The notes under the pieces were generated by a model. That model was given only the letters and a program-made list of their open reading frames with translations, had not been told where the DNA came from and ran no database searches. Shown here piece by piece: positions 33,589 through 45,670 of a DNA stretch of 64,000 bases (position 1 is the stretch's first letter; each line of letters opens with the position of its first letter). Position numbers and translations under genes: made by a program. Origin of the DNA: Leuctra nigra (Eukaryota > Arthropoda > Insecta > Plecoptera > Leuctridae); assembly GCA_934045905.1 (NCBI GenBank), contig OW203773.1, positions 22,555,246 through 22,619,245 of the forward strand, written 5' to 3'.

Positions 33589-33910
33589 CTGGAGGCCAAG
33601 TCTTGAAACTTACGCTTTCAGGACGCAAACGCTCTAGGACGTCATAAAGTCCCATTTACTGTAAGAGTGATCGACATTGAAACATAAAGTCAAGCCACTT
33701 ATTTGATTGTCATCCAGCAATCTATTGGAAACAATTTATTAATATTATAATTATTATTACAGATGTTATTTAGTCATAAAACCTTATTCAAAATTAAGAT
33801 AAACAGTTAACAGTAGATTTCAAGGTCGTCATTCTTACAGTAAATGGGACTTTATGACGTCCGAGAGCGTTTGCGTCCTGAAAGCGTAAGTTTCAAGACT
33901 TGGCCTCCAG
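33589..33910. mobile_element. MITE family F, copy 1 (322 bp)
   Basis: About 80-bp terminal inverted repeats beginning CTGGAGGCCAAGTCTTGAAA on the left and ending TTTCAAGACTTGGCCTCCAG on the right. A second copy at 52626-52944 is about 95 per cent identical by eye over its whole length. The inside holds no ORF. The two close copies show fairly recent mobility. No obvious target duplication was found. Confidence 0.8.
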
Positions 33911-34539
33911 ATTACAAATATTGAGAGCTGTATGTTAAATAATATGACCTTTTGAATTATTATTGTTTTTGTGAAATAAATTCCACTTGGTTTTACAGTA
34001 TAACCTCTAAAATATATCAACATTGCATCGAAAGTAGTGCCAAATAATCACGTGTTCTTGAAAAATAAAATTGACTCATCATGATTAAAAAGTTTAAATC
34101 ACAGAAATAAAAAAACTCGTTAAAAAAATTGAGAAATTATACAAATATTGATACATTATTTTAGTTTTTAAATAGAGTTTTTATGATAATTAATTATAAT
34201 TTTTCATTTTATTAATAAATTTAAATCGTAAAAAAGCACTATATATTGTCAACATTTTAGAGTAAAATACACTCAGTTTTGAGACTCGTCGGAGAAGAAA
34301 AATTTCAGAAAAAAATAACGCACCACGGAAGACCATAATCTGGTGACAAAAAAAACTGTGAGACCCTTCAGCTCGCACTACAGGAACATTTCACTTCAAC
34401 ATTTACTGTTTAATTACTGAACAGTAAACAGTAAAACAGTACTTCGAATCATGGCTACAAGTTGGTTGAAGCTGACACTTTCAATGCCAGGTGACGTTGT
34501 TGAGCGAGCGTCACCACGGTACTCTTATGGCACTTTCTC

Positions 34540-34970
34540 TGTGTGTTTTTTTTTTTTTTTTTTTTTTGTGGTCACAGCCCAGGTCAAACCGCTCAAGCAA
34601 TCGATCTGAAATTTTGTACACATACTAACGTAATCTATGCGGTCCCTGGGATCGTTTTTGAATGGGCTCCCGTGATTGGTTCAAATTTTAAAAAAATTAT
34701 CTTTCGATTGGGTGCTTCGATCTATTTGAAATTTAGCAAAAACATTGCAACCAACATTGTACCCAATCATAAAAAGTTTCAGCCAAATCCTCCTATTGGT
34801 TCAAATTTAAAACCATTTTTCATGTGATTTTTGACATTTAAACTAGAACAGATGGACCGATCAACTTGAAACTTCGCGTGGTCATTGGTACCAACATTTT
34901 AGATATTTTTGCCAATTTTCAGTCTAATCTGTCGTTATTTTCAAAAGTTTTGTCATTTTAAGGTCATTTT
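34540..34970 (+). repeat. Dispersed repeat family G, copy 1
   Basis: Begins after a T run at 34543-34566, then continues with AATCGATCTGAAATTTTGTAC, ATTGGTTCAAATTTTAAAAA and AATTTTCAGTCTAATCTGTC. A diverged inverted copy lies at 49670-50050. The text is built of repeated phrases of the type 'aaatttcaa...gattggttcaaattt', spaced about 110-130 bp, so the element is internally repetitive. Confidence 0.6.
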
Positions 34971-37153
34971 ATTCCATAATCTTGAAAAATGTATACTAAA
35001 TTGTCATCCCTGCCTTCTTTAAGCTTCTGTTCCAAGGCAAGGCTTGTAGAGCAGCCAAGCTATCCACAATGTACAGTAAAATGAAAGCATTTTTGAGCTA
35101 GCGCATAAAATCGGATGCAGTACGAAGGCCAAATCCTCTAATTGGTTTAAGTTTAAATAATGTCTTCTGATTGGTCGACAATAAAAATGTTCACATTAAG
35201 TTCAAATTTTGCATGGTGATCAAGACCAACTTAATATTAAATTTTACATATTGTAAGCCCAATCAGTCAAGTATTAATTGTAATTTTACGAGTTTAGTAT
35301 GGGATGTCACAAGAGATTTCTCGAGAAGGTATGTAGGTAAGACTTCACGACACAATGGATCTGTTATTCATCCAGAGTATTATGGAGATTGAAAAATTGC
35401 AGAGAAAATCGTCTTGTGCCGTGTCGTGCATCGTTACTATGGGGATGTTGCATGTTCTGTGCTCGCTCATCAACGCGTTACACTGAGCGTTTTCCTAGTA
35501 AAATAGAATGTTCCACGCATTACCGTAGAAATGTCACGTGATTATCCCACACCATGATTGTGAGTGGAGCTAAATGTTCTATAACGACTTGGCTGAGTGG
35601 CGCTACCGCACCGCTTGTTAATGCGCGCGCAAGTCAGTCATGCAACTATCGTGTATATAGCAACTGTTAATAAGATGCTATTCACCTGCACATGAGTCAA
35701 GAATGAGCTCAACTTATTTGTGTGTTCAAGTTGAAAAAGTCACATGAAACTTCGACTGTCTTCAGTGTTGTTTGCTGAATAAAGATCATTATAGCTATAT
35801 ATAATTTAAACTTCCAGGGAAAATTAATTTATAAAATATATAAGAGGTAACATTGTAATTCATATAAAAATAAAAATTACTTTCAAATTATTTCCTATTC
35901 AAAATCACAACAATTTCACAAAATAAAATTTATTTCAAAATTTCAAATAGTAAAATGGCTAATATTTAGATGGATTTTATTGCAATTTAACTCTGAAATA
36001 TTTTTTCAGATGAAACTTGTAATAACTCATTTCATCTTGTTTAAACTTGCTTATAGAAGACATTCTCAACCCAGCCAAGACCAACAGCAACTCTCCAGTG
36101 AGCAGACGACATGATATAACATGATGACTTACAACAAACCATCACTATATGACTGTCATTCACAAGTACAGACAAGTTCGTATTAATTGTCCTAGTTGAC
36201 ATCTAAGATAGCTGCGAAGTAAGTTATTTTCAATTCAATAGATTGACACACTGCTTTTGTGATTCAAGTAATTCATCCGTTGATCATGCAATGCCGTTAG
36301 CTCCACACACTGAACAAGGAGATTGTTACATCTAGGTTTTGGTACCTTTATCTATGGGAGTTTGAATGTAATTTTTTTTTCATTTATTTCAATTATAGGA
36401 GCACGCACATCATTTATTATTCTATAGAAACTATATTTCTATTTATTAATGTAATTTCAAATATTTTATTAATTTATTTAGGAATGTATCAACACTTGAA
36501 GTAGCAAATTAATTTGCACCTTATAACCTTCAATTCCCGTGACTTGCGCACTTTTCCTCTGGTAAGTTACGAGTGGAAAGTATATTTTCCTACTAAATAA
36601 AGTGTTCGAAGTTGTACAGCCCGTCAGTGGACAACGTCATATCATTTTCATTATGAAATTACTTAAAAAATTACAATGTGACATCTCTGATTAATCAATC
36701 TCAAAATATCATCTGTAGTTCATGTTCACCTCAATATAGTCTCCAATAGTTCACTTTAACATTGAATTAATTTTGAGGCAAATTAATAATATTTCCCTAT
36801 AACATGAAAAGCAATTCTGGGAAGATGTCGAGAGGGAGAAGTGGTGGGAAGATGGAGAGAAGAGGAGACAGAACCTGGAGAGAAGCGAGAAGATTGGTGA
36901 AACAAGATGGCGTCGAGTCGTATTACTTGTAGCCGTTCTACAAGACTATACGGCAACCGGCAGCGCAGCATCAGATCAGGCCACAATTACACGGCGCCCG
37001 ATGTGTGATGAAGTCATAAAGTGTTCGATACATTTTTACAAACTTTATTTCAATACCTTCAATATTGTTCAACCGATCAAAAAACACATACATTTATTTT
37101 TATTTTTTATCACCATCCTTTACTTTTTCAACGTTAGAACTATATAAATAATT
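34971..37153. other. Gene-free stretch
   Basis: No supported gene. A reverse copy of repeat family C (GCTCGCTCATCAACGCGTTA) lies at 35462-35510. A GA-rich patch at 36820-36900 produces meaningless Arg/Ser-rich frames. Confidence 0.4.
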
Positions 37154-37660
37154 AGGGCTAGGATGTTTAGGAACTATGAAACGTCCAAAAAGACAGGCAA
37201 ATAGTACCTAAAACTATTAAAAAAAGGACCACAAATTCCCGAAAAAGGACCAATGAATTTTAATAGAATGTAATATTCGTCAACATATTATTCGATTTAT
37301 CGGCTTAGGAGTTGGACATGGAGTAATATATTGAAATTAGCTTTTATTGTATCACGTGACAATTGTTGATGGTCATTCAAAACGTGGATGGAAATTTTAT
37401 GAGTTGTGGTCTAGACCATAATAATTGTTGTGACTTGCAACAAACATTTCATATCATTTTCCCCAATAATTTTGGGGAAAAATGACAAAAAGATATTCAA
37501 AAAAGGACTGAATGCTTCAATAATTGAGAAACATGCATTTTCAGGCAAAAGGAAACACATATTTTTGAAATCAGGAACACATGAAACATATTTATATTTC
37601 ATTTGAATACGTGTATGAACAAAAAACGAAAAAAGGATATGTCCTTAACATCCTAGCCCT
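37154..37660. mobile_element. Candidate MITE with 19-bp terminal inverted repeats
   Basis: The left end AGGGCTAGGATGTTTAGGA and the reverse complement of the right end AGGGCTAGGATGTTAAGGA match at 18 of 19 positions. The 507-bp interior has no gene but contains three AAAAAAGGAC-type words. The flanks are AT-rich, so target duplications cannot be judged. Confidence 0.6.
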
Positions 37661-38784
37661 ATATATAATTATAAAAACACCATCCATTTTATTGCAACTC
37701 CTGTCTTAAAATGTGGTTTCATTTTATTGTCCTCCGTCAAAGAACAAAATTTTAAACCAGAAGGGATTGGAAAATCATTTCGATTTATTTTACAGCTTTT
37801 AAACTAGCATCAGTTGATATTTTGTTCAGATTGTCTACCACAAAATTGCAATAAAAACAACTAGAAAATGTATCTACAATAAAATTGTTATTTTTAAGAA
37901 AGTTTTGAAATAAATACAAATTAGATTTTTATTATTCAGGAAATCCAATTTATCTAAAAAGAAAAAGAAACAACAGACACAAGAATTATGTAATATTTAG
38001 CGAGATTGTGTATGTTATGAATATGAATAAGTTGACATATAATTATGATGATCTGAGATCATGCCCTGATCGAATGAGCCACCTTAACGTGATGAATCTT
38101 ATAAAATGCAGTGTTGATATCTCATCACCCAGCTCCTCTCATCACAAGATGAAACACAATGCACATCTGGAGAAAATATCCGACCACATCGTTGAAGTTT
38201 CATGCGTCCACACAATGTCACTATGTCACAACATTCATATCATATCAACATTACACCCGATGGGAGTTGAAGTCGTCAAGTGTTCATTACGTGTTTACAA
38301 ACTTTTTGAAAGAAAACTCAACCGATAGAAACCACCTGAGGAGTGGGTGGCTTTAATAGTATCACACCTTCAACTCCTTGAAATTGGCTGAATTGAATTC
38401 ATGACAACAAAGTAGATTAAGCGACCTGACATTTTCAAATTCTTAACAAAATTTACAAGTGAAAAAAATATTACTGTGGCGCGATAGCACATTTTTATTT
38501 AGTTTGACATTGCAACTTCAAATAACGTTTTAAAACTGTCCAATTATTTAAGTATAAAATACTCATTTATATAAGTGGCTTGCACCTCCCGCCCGATAAA
38601 GAGTTTTCAATTTTATGTTATCGGAGAATAAACAAAATTTTATCATAGGAAATAGGTATAGGAAAATCATGTCCAATTTAAAAAAACATATCAAAATCGT
38701 CAAATCGAAAAGTAAATATTTTTAATATAATTACAATAATTATGTAAATTAAAAATTTAACACTGTAAAATTCAAGACATTATT
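37661..38784. other. Gene-free stretch
   Basis: No supported gene. Fragments of repeat family A occur at about 37770-37870 and 38650-38700. A forward frame at 38008-38328 lies in repeat DNA (its end resembles 37005-37070) and is judged spurious. Confidence 0.4.
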
Positions 38785-39170
38785 CAAGCCATTATTCAAG
38801 AGTTATTGTTGAGCAATCTATCGTGTCACTATATAATAATATATTGTTAGGTTTTATTGATTCAATTTCGAACTTGGTTACACACACGTATCTGACACTG
38901 CCCATGTGGTTGTGACTGCTCGCCCCCCCCCCCCCCCCCCCCCCCGGCAGTTTCACGTCAGTCGCAACTCTCACGTGTCTAGTGCACGTGAACTATATGA
39001 AGAACTAACGCACTGCGAATGTTCCCACCAGTGCTGGCAGCCTCGTTGCAAGGTAGAATAATCACGTATTTCATGCGTAAATAGAATTCGACAAACTGCC
39101 GTCATTCTGCTCATTGTATTTCTCTCACATTGCGACTATTTATTCCCTTGCATGTTTTACCTTCGACATG
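38785..39170 (+). repeat. Dispersed repeat family E, copy 2, with a C23 run
   Basis: Diverged copy of 30700-31090, sharing the ATTCAAGAGTTATTGTTGAG start and CTCTCACATTGCGACTATTT end. An uninterrupted run of 23 C lies at 38923-38945. Confidence 0.5.
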
Positions 39171-39313
39171 GTTTGTAAATTACATTTGCCAATTCCAATT
39201 GCATTGGTTCGTTCATGCTGCAATTCATGCTCCGTGCACTCATGAGACCAGCTCGTTCCAATCCATCTTCCGAACTTAGTTCAGACAAAGTCGTTTATTT
39301 GACAGAGATCTAA

Positions 39314-39555
39314 AGCCCCATTTACACGGTAAAATTTCCTGTAAAATCTTTTATAAAATCTTTTCGTAAAAGAAATTTTACCGTGTAAACAAGCCAATTT
39401 GATGGTAAAATCTTCGTAAAATGTTTGTAAAAGGGTTGTGTAAAACCTTTTATGATTTAAAACATGTTCTATTTCTGTAAAAGATTTTACGAAAAGATTT
39501 TACGAAAAGATTTTATAAAAGATTTTACAGGAAATTTTACCGTGTAAATGGGGCT
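39314..39555. mobile_element. MITE, Harbinger-like, TAA target duplication
   Basis: Terminal inverted repeats of about 65-70 bp begin AGCCCCATTTACACGGTAAA. TAA flanks both sides (39311-39313 and 39556-39558), the three-base duplication typical of PIF/Harbinger elements. The interior repeats words of the type GTAAAATCTTTT, so the element is internally repetitive. No coding capacity. Confidence 0.75.
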
Positions 39556-40317
39556 TAAGTTGATTGCAAATCTCGTATTTAAATTGCCAATAACAACGGG
39601 GAAACACTCGTTACGTGTGAACGAGGTCGTTGGTGGAGTCTTCCAGTCGAGACCTCACATTTACACGTATTCATGTCACGCATGCGCTTTAGTCGGAGGA
39701 AATGCTTCTTAAAACAATATCAAATCATTGGTCGATAACTACTGAACTTATGTTCTAAACAGCTCGCTACCTGATGGTTAGACACCTCCACGCAAGGAGG
39801 TCGCTCAAGCCGCAAGACGATATCTATGCCGTCTTCAGAGTGCAGATAATAAATAGATGGGAGAGATTGATGAGAAGATCTAAATAGATTATTAATCAAT
39901 TAATGACACCGACGTGGTTTTTGATCCCTAGAATTTTAAGGGTTAAATATTCATCTTGAATCTCTCTGAAAAATGCTTTGATATTTCCGTAGGCTCAATG
40001 GAATATTTAATTTGTCTTTATGTATTTATAATTTTTGATATTACCTATGTCAATTGTAATTGTTTCCGTTTTCTCTTGATAAAGATTGCTTAAATGATTG
40101 AAATATTGAGATTTAACACACGGGAACAACACGAACAACGAAGCAAAGCTGCCATGGGGATTCTGAAAGACAAGGTCTTTGAGAGGGCGAAGGCAATTAA
40201 TCTTGTGAAAATTACCAACTTCGTCATCACTCGGCTCAAAGAGAGACTATTATGAACGGAAGCGGCTCGATGAACCGAACAAAATCCTTGCTTATAGAGC
40301 AGCTTTGTTCCAACCGC
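39556..40317. other. Gene-free stretch
   Basis: No supported gene. Some unrelated short inverted words, but no element boundary was found. Confidence 0.4.
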
Positions 40318-40640
40318 TAGACAGAAGTTCTGAAACGGAATGAATCCCACGTTTCCAAGAAGAAAATACTCGTAATAACATGCCCTGGACAAAAACTGTA
40401 GATAACTAATATCCACGTGCTTTAAAAGCGATTAAATTTTCGAAAATATGCGAAATGCAGGAGAGATTTGGAATGACGTCTGATCAGAAGAAGAGAACAA
40501 ACGGCAATGAATGATATTGTTAAAATGTCAGCTTATGTTTTCTAATCCTCCTGGATGCAAACTCAGCCAAGTAGAAACACAAGAAGCAAGGCCATCAGGA
40601 CTACAGTCAGTCATGGTCCATAGAGAGGATTAAGCAAACA
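40318..40640 (+). repeat. Dispersed repeat family D, copy 2
   Basis: Carries one GAAACGGAATGAATCCCACG unit and the conserved 200-bp block with AATGACGTCTGATCAGAAGA and TCCTGGATGCAAACTCAGCC, close to the copy at 27085. Confidence 0.7.
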
Positions 40641-41324
40641 TCTCGAAATGAAAGTATGAACAATCAGGTTGAAAATGTATTTAAATTGTGGGCACTTTGC
40701 ATCATTCCAATCTGCATTTATACACTCTGGCTATGTACGAACTTTACAAACTCTCGTAATTTCCGTAAATTTTCCAATAATCTCTTTTGACAAACTTCTT
40801 AACTCTTAAAATGACACTAAGTATGTACTTACTAGACCGATTGGGTTGAAAATGTGTAACATATGAGATAATATTCATATTGTCTGATGACATTCCACAT
40901 GCCCACTCCGCTTCATGGTCCGTGCCATTCGTCCATTCATGCATCATCTACACAATTTAGTTCTAACAAGTTTGTTTATATGCAAGAAATCAAAACTATA
41001 TTTCAAATCTCGTATTATAATTGCTTGTAACAACGGAGAAACAGTCGTTGCGTACGAGAAGGTTGTGGTCGGTTCTTTCAGTAGATATCCAAATCCACGT
41101 ATTTAACTCACACATACATTTTAGTCTGGATGAAAATTAGTTGACAAAGAATTTGAAATGATCGCCAATTACTTGTTCCAAACAGGGCGTGTTATCATTA
41201 GATGTTACGAAGATGATCGGTGACACCGAGCCACCGTGCTTAGCGTGTTGGGACCTGAGTGGATGCGCGCGCATCAGGTTCTCAGACTCTGACGAATAAT
41301 GCATTGTTTATTTATAAGCGTAAA
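40641..41324. other. Gene-free stretch
   Basis: No supported gene or element boundary. Confidence 0.35.
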
Positions 41325-41800
41325 GCTGGGTTCCCATACTTCGCTTTCATTTCGCATTCGGTTCGCTTTCGCAAAATGGCTACCTTTTAACACAGAAAAT
41401 CGTCCATGTTTAATTTCGTCTCCGAAATGCAAAAATGTTGGATCAACTTCAACTTCGACGAAATCATAACGCGCGAAAACCGGAAGTGATGCGATATATC
41501 GAATCTCCATTTCCGGTCGACCTCGAGCTTATATTCGATATTCGATTAATGAACATATGTTTTGACGTTTTGACGTTTCAACTTTCAACTTTTACTTTTT
41601 CCGCATTTTCTTGCCTTTCTTGCTTATTATCTGATTATTATTCGTCATTTTGTTTTTAACTTTTGGCAGAATACTATTTATGTATCGCGTATCCAAGGAT
41701 ACGCGAAACGCGCGAAACAGAAATTATGGAAACGACTACAAACTTCGCGAGGCGAAAGCGAACCGAATGCGAAACGAAAGCGAAGTATGGGAACCCAGCT
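41325..41800. mobile_element. MITE, Harbinger-like, TAA target duplication (476 bp)
   Basis: Terminal inverted repeats of about 48 bp begin AGCTGGGTTCCCATACTTCG. TAA flanks both sides (41322-41324 and 41801-41803). Near the right end a small palindrome, CGCGTATCC-A-AGGATACGCG, occurs at 41687-41705. No transposase is encoded. The short frames inside are judged spurious. Confidence 0.75.
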
Positions 41801-42890
41801 TAAAGCTTTTAGCAATACACATTTTTACACATTCAAAACTACCTAATTGATAATTCATGTCAATATTATATATATATATATTTAAATAAACAAATTTTAC
41901 AATTTAAAATCATATCGAATACTGCTATGCTCGTTCCTTAATTATAAGCTATATATAAATTGACTTGATCAGTCTAATATTATCTTTGCTCTTGTAGGAT
42001 TTAGGAATGTCATTATAAAGCATAGCACCTTTAACAGAAAGTGCTCACATTCATCTACTCTTTATACTCCTTCTGAACGACAAGGGAGTAAACCAGGACT
42101 GTGAAAACCTTTTGGCTGACAGGCTGCAATGAGTACTTAATGATTAATGACGGGCCACAACAAATACGATTTTAAGTTTGAGTCATTTTGGAGAGTTTTG
42201 AAGAAGCCTCTACAGAAGAAACGGGTCCGGGGCAGACCAGAAAAAATATATTTCTTAATTTGGTGTACTTAGTTTGATTTCGCAGAGATATTTATCAACC
42301 TTTAAAACGTTTTGCTTATTGAGGAAGGTACCTTTTGTTGTTGCTATATTAGGCAACATAATGAGTTTGCTAAGGCAAATAATTGAAATTACAGGAATCT
42401 AGATTGTCTCTCAATGTTTTGGGCAAAAGCAACCACAAATTACAGTTCCGATTATATATAATTTACAATTTAAAAATATATTCACTAACTTTTTCTTCCC
42501 TAATTAAAAAATCCGTGAATAGTGATTATCTGTATTAGCCGTATCATCCACGTATGTGTGAAAGTTGCTGTCACTATCTAAAATATGGTCGATCGCTAGT
42601 CACCTTAATACGTTACGTAGATTTCACTTGTTCAGACACAAATATCAATTCATTCTTTACAACTAGTATTCCTGAGTGAGACACATAATATACTAACATT
42701 GAGGTTGTATATAAAATCTAAATTCGAATTAAAATCATACATTTTTATATCATTTTGAAAGGGAAAAAATATTATAGTATTAAGTTAATTATTTCCATAC
42801 GCGAGAATGTAAAAATAATTATATTATTTTAATTTTAAAAATAATTGTCGATAAAAAAGCAATCCATTGCTTGAGGCTATAACTGTATAG
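41801..42890. other. Gene-free stretch
   Basis: AT-rich DNA with a TA microsatellite near 41865-41880 and a block at 42480-42590 that recurs at 31500-31610. No supported gene. Confidence 0.4.
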
Positions 42891-42946
42891 TCTAGGTGCA
42901 AGCACAATGCAAGCTACTTGCTGCCGGCCGCGTTCTGGCCAGCCGG

Positions 42947-43010
42947 TACCGGCCCAGTGCTGGCTGGCCTGCATGTGGCCGCGTGCAGGCCAGCCAGCAC
43001 TGGGCCGGTA
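42947..43010. repeat. Perfect 27-bp GC-rich inverted repeat (strong hairpin)
   Basis: The left arm 42947-42973 (starting TACCGGCCCAGTGCTGG) and the right arm 42984-43010 are perfect inverted complements around a 10-nt loop, TGTGGCCGCG. The arms are about 70 per cent GC in a region that is mostly AT. GGCCAGC/GCTGGCC words continue on both sides (42935-43100), suggesting a local amplification of a GGCCAGC motif. Confidence 0.85.
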
Positions 43011-43271
43011 TTGGCTTCATTGATGTTAGCCAGCATGATCTTTCAATGCACCATCTTGTTCGTGGCCAGCACCTTGCCAAAGTGGCCGGTACTGGTCTTT
43101 TAGGGTCTTTTTACTTTCCCGTCCCCTACTTTACCTGCGTGCGCACCATGCCCCATTGTTCATGCCGAGCCTTCTCTTGGGTTGAGCTCGCTAAGGGGTT
43201 CGTAAAATACCTGTTTTTCAAGAAAATCCCAATCCACAGATCGACTGCGGGTCACTTTACAAAGACCATGA

Positions 43272-43470
43272 GAGAATAACAAGAGAATAAACAGATGATA
43301 ACCAATCAATCAATAGCAAAACACGAGTTTATGACAAGAAATAGCTGAGAACAAAACTATATTTAAAGACAATTTATAAATTAAAAGCGGATTCAATTTA
43401 AAATCGTGTTGATAACAAGATTGTTATGAAGTGGTTTAAAAACCATGTACAATATACGTACAATACACAT
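43272..43470 (+). repeat. Dispersed repeat family B, copy 2
   Basis: Diverged copy of 10834-11040, sharing AGATGATAACCAAT, AAAATCGTGTTGATAACAAG and a TGAAGTGGTTTAAAA-like phrase. Confidence 0.6.
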
Positions 43471-43659
43471 ATTGGTTCACCTTCGATTATAGTACCTTTT
43501 AAATTAATATTTTGATGTTTGATTTGAACGAATTGTGTGCACTTACATTAGGAAGTATTCAATGAATACTAAATAAAAACTGAATACAATACTGAATACA
43601 ATACTAAATACAATGAATACTGAATAAAGTAATGAAGTAGTAATGAATAAATCAACGTT

Positions 43660-44035
43660 CCAAAATATAAGAAACCTTTAATGGACAGAAGTTCAGAAAC
43701 GGAATGAATCCAACGTTTCAACAAGTAATGAGAAGAAAACTATTAATTATCAGTCTCTGGACAAATTCAATCGATAAATAATATCTACGTTTTTAAAAGC
43801 AACTAAACTTCACCCAACCTTCTAAAAGGACACCTAATTGCCAAAATTTTCAACTAAAATAAGCAAAATGCAGGAGCTATTTCGAATTACGTGTGATCGG
43901 AAGAAGAGAACAAACGCCAATCAATGAAATTATTGAAATGTCAGCCTCAGCCAAGTAGATACACAGGAAGCACGGCCATCTAAACTACAATTTGACGAAA
44001 ATTCAATCACGGTCCTTATAGAGTATCAGCAAACA
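43660..44035 (+). repeat. Dispersed repeat family D, copy 3
   Basis: Shows GAAACGGAATGAATCCAACG and the downstream block with a short deletion after TGTCAGC. The copy ends about 330 bp before the left end of the long-TIR transposon. Confidence 0.65.
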
Positions 44036-44363
44036 CCTTGAAACGATTTTTCCGGTAAAGGGTGGGTGGTGGGTTGTTGAATTTAGGTCACATTTATATT
44101 TTTATGAATTTCAAACTGATATTTACCGAAATAACCTAATTTTACCTAATATTACCTAATATAAAAAATATTTCTTAATTACATTTGAACGTGGAAGGTA
44201 CACAGAGGCATTTTCCACTTGTGAAAGATGAGCAGATATCTCCACTTATCACATCACCTAGCAAGTGATAACTTAAATAACAGAACTTTAAAGTCTCTAT
44301 CAACCAGAGCGCCAGATGCGGACACGGAGCAAATCGTCGGTGTTTTGCCATAGAGGCCTATGA

Positions 44364-45136
44364 CTAATTCCAGGCCAAAATGGCCCAGCAATTTACATCA
44401 CCATCTTTAATTTTCGTAAAACTTGGTATAAATGTTCACAAACCGAAATAAACAGACACGTATTTTTTTGTTTCGCCATATCTCTTACCGTGTTCGAGCG
44501 GCGCACCCCTAAAGAAACCAACTTTTTGTTGGGGTTGATTTACATAATCTATCATAACTTTTGATCCGTTTGAGATAATCGATTGATTTTTTTTAGTAAT
44601 TGGAGCTCATAACATGACCTTTTTAACTAGAACTTTCACATTCAAAAATATTTTAACAGGGGTGACCAAACCAAATTTTGACTTTATTTACCCCCTCCCC
44701 CTAAAGAGAGGCCACTTTTAAAAATTTAAAAAAAATATATGATAACGGCAATACATAGTACTAAAAGATCGCGCAAGTCGCATTCTAGGCCTACTTCTAG
44801 TTTAGGCGCAGTAAACAAAAGTTCACGGTAATGTTGAGAAATGTGCACTTTTTAGCTAAACGATGGAACCTTGTATTTTTCACTGACGTATGATCAGTCC
44901 ATATCATTACAACGTAATGTGACTCTTAGTCCTCATTATAACAAAAATATTTCATATCTATTTTTAATAGTCTCTCCGATCTGACATATTACCTTATGGA
45001 AGCAAAAATGCATGAATATGAACTCGAAGTTTTTCTTACACGATTGAATCTCAATTTCTTGTCTAATTCGTTGTATTGTCATTGTAGCCCGTAAGGATTA
45101 AATATTCAAAGATTATATTGTTCAAGCAGTTTGTAG
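44364..45136. repeat. Left long terminal inverted repeat of a DNA transposon
   Basis: Inverted complement of 48283-49028, about 95 per cent identical over most of its length, starting at a CTAATTCCA word and ending at TTGTTCAAGCAGTTTGT. The first 30 bp are less well matched. Some insertions differ between the copies: about 35 bp near 45075-45110 is found only on the left. Confidence 0.85.
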
Positions 45137-45670
45137 GTTTTGTTAGAGCGTGGTTTTAATATTTCACAACGACTCCTCCCTCGCGCCCTTGTCATACTCG
45201 CGCTACCTACCTGCTGATCGGCGAGCGGCATTGGAATTGAGGGTGCGGCGCTGCGCTGCGCTTCTACTTTTATTGCTTTATGACTATCTTACCCTCTATT
45301 CAGGAATTCAAGCAAAAGGTTTGTGCGGTTCTTACTAGAAAATCATTCCAGTGCCAATCGTCAGTGTGGTTTTGTCACTCGAGCAAAGTGCACGAACAAA
45401 TTTTAGTCCGCAAAAATTTTCGATTGAAATACGTTTGAACTGCTGTGTTTCAGAAAATTTAGTTTAGTTTCTTCATTAGTTCGTGTGGATAAAACTAAAA
45501 TATTTGTACATTGTTTATTACTAATTTGAAGAGTGACGTATATTACTGATTGTTTTGTTTTAGCTTTTAATTTTTGAAGACTGAACATTGTGTTTTCATC
45601 GAAAGTGTGCTAATTAATAAAAGTTTTCAAATTATTATTATTGATATTGCTAATAAATTGAAGCTCAGTT
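45137..45670. promoter_or_regulatory. Leader region of the transposase-like gene
   Basis: This 530-bp stretch between the left repeat and the first ATG includes a GC-richer patch at 45165-45275 and an AT-rich leader directly before the ATG. No TATA box or splice sites are convincing. Confidence 0.3.

Noticed and set aside
38008..38328. 106-codon forward ORF
   Set aside because: It lies in repeat DNA, its end resembles 37005-37070, and it shows no domain or coding bias.
42896..43279. 127-codon ORF with Ala/Arg/Pro-rich start
   Set aside because: It reads through the GC-rich palindrome, and both strands are open there because of composition.
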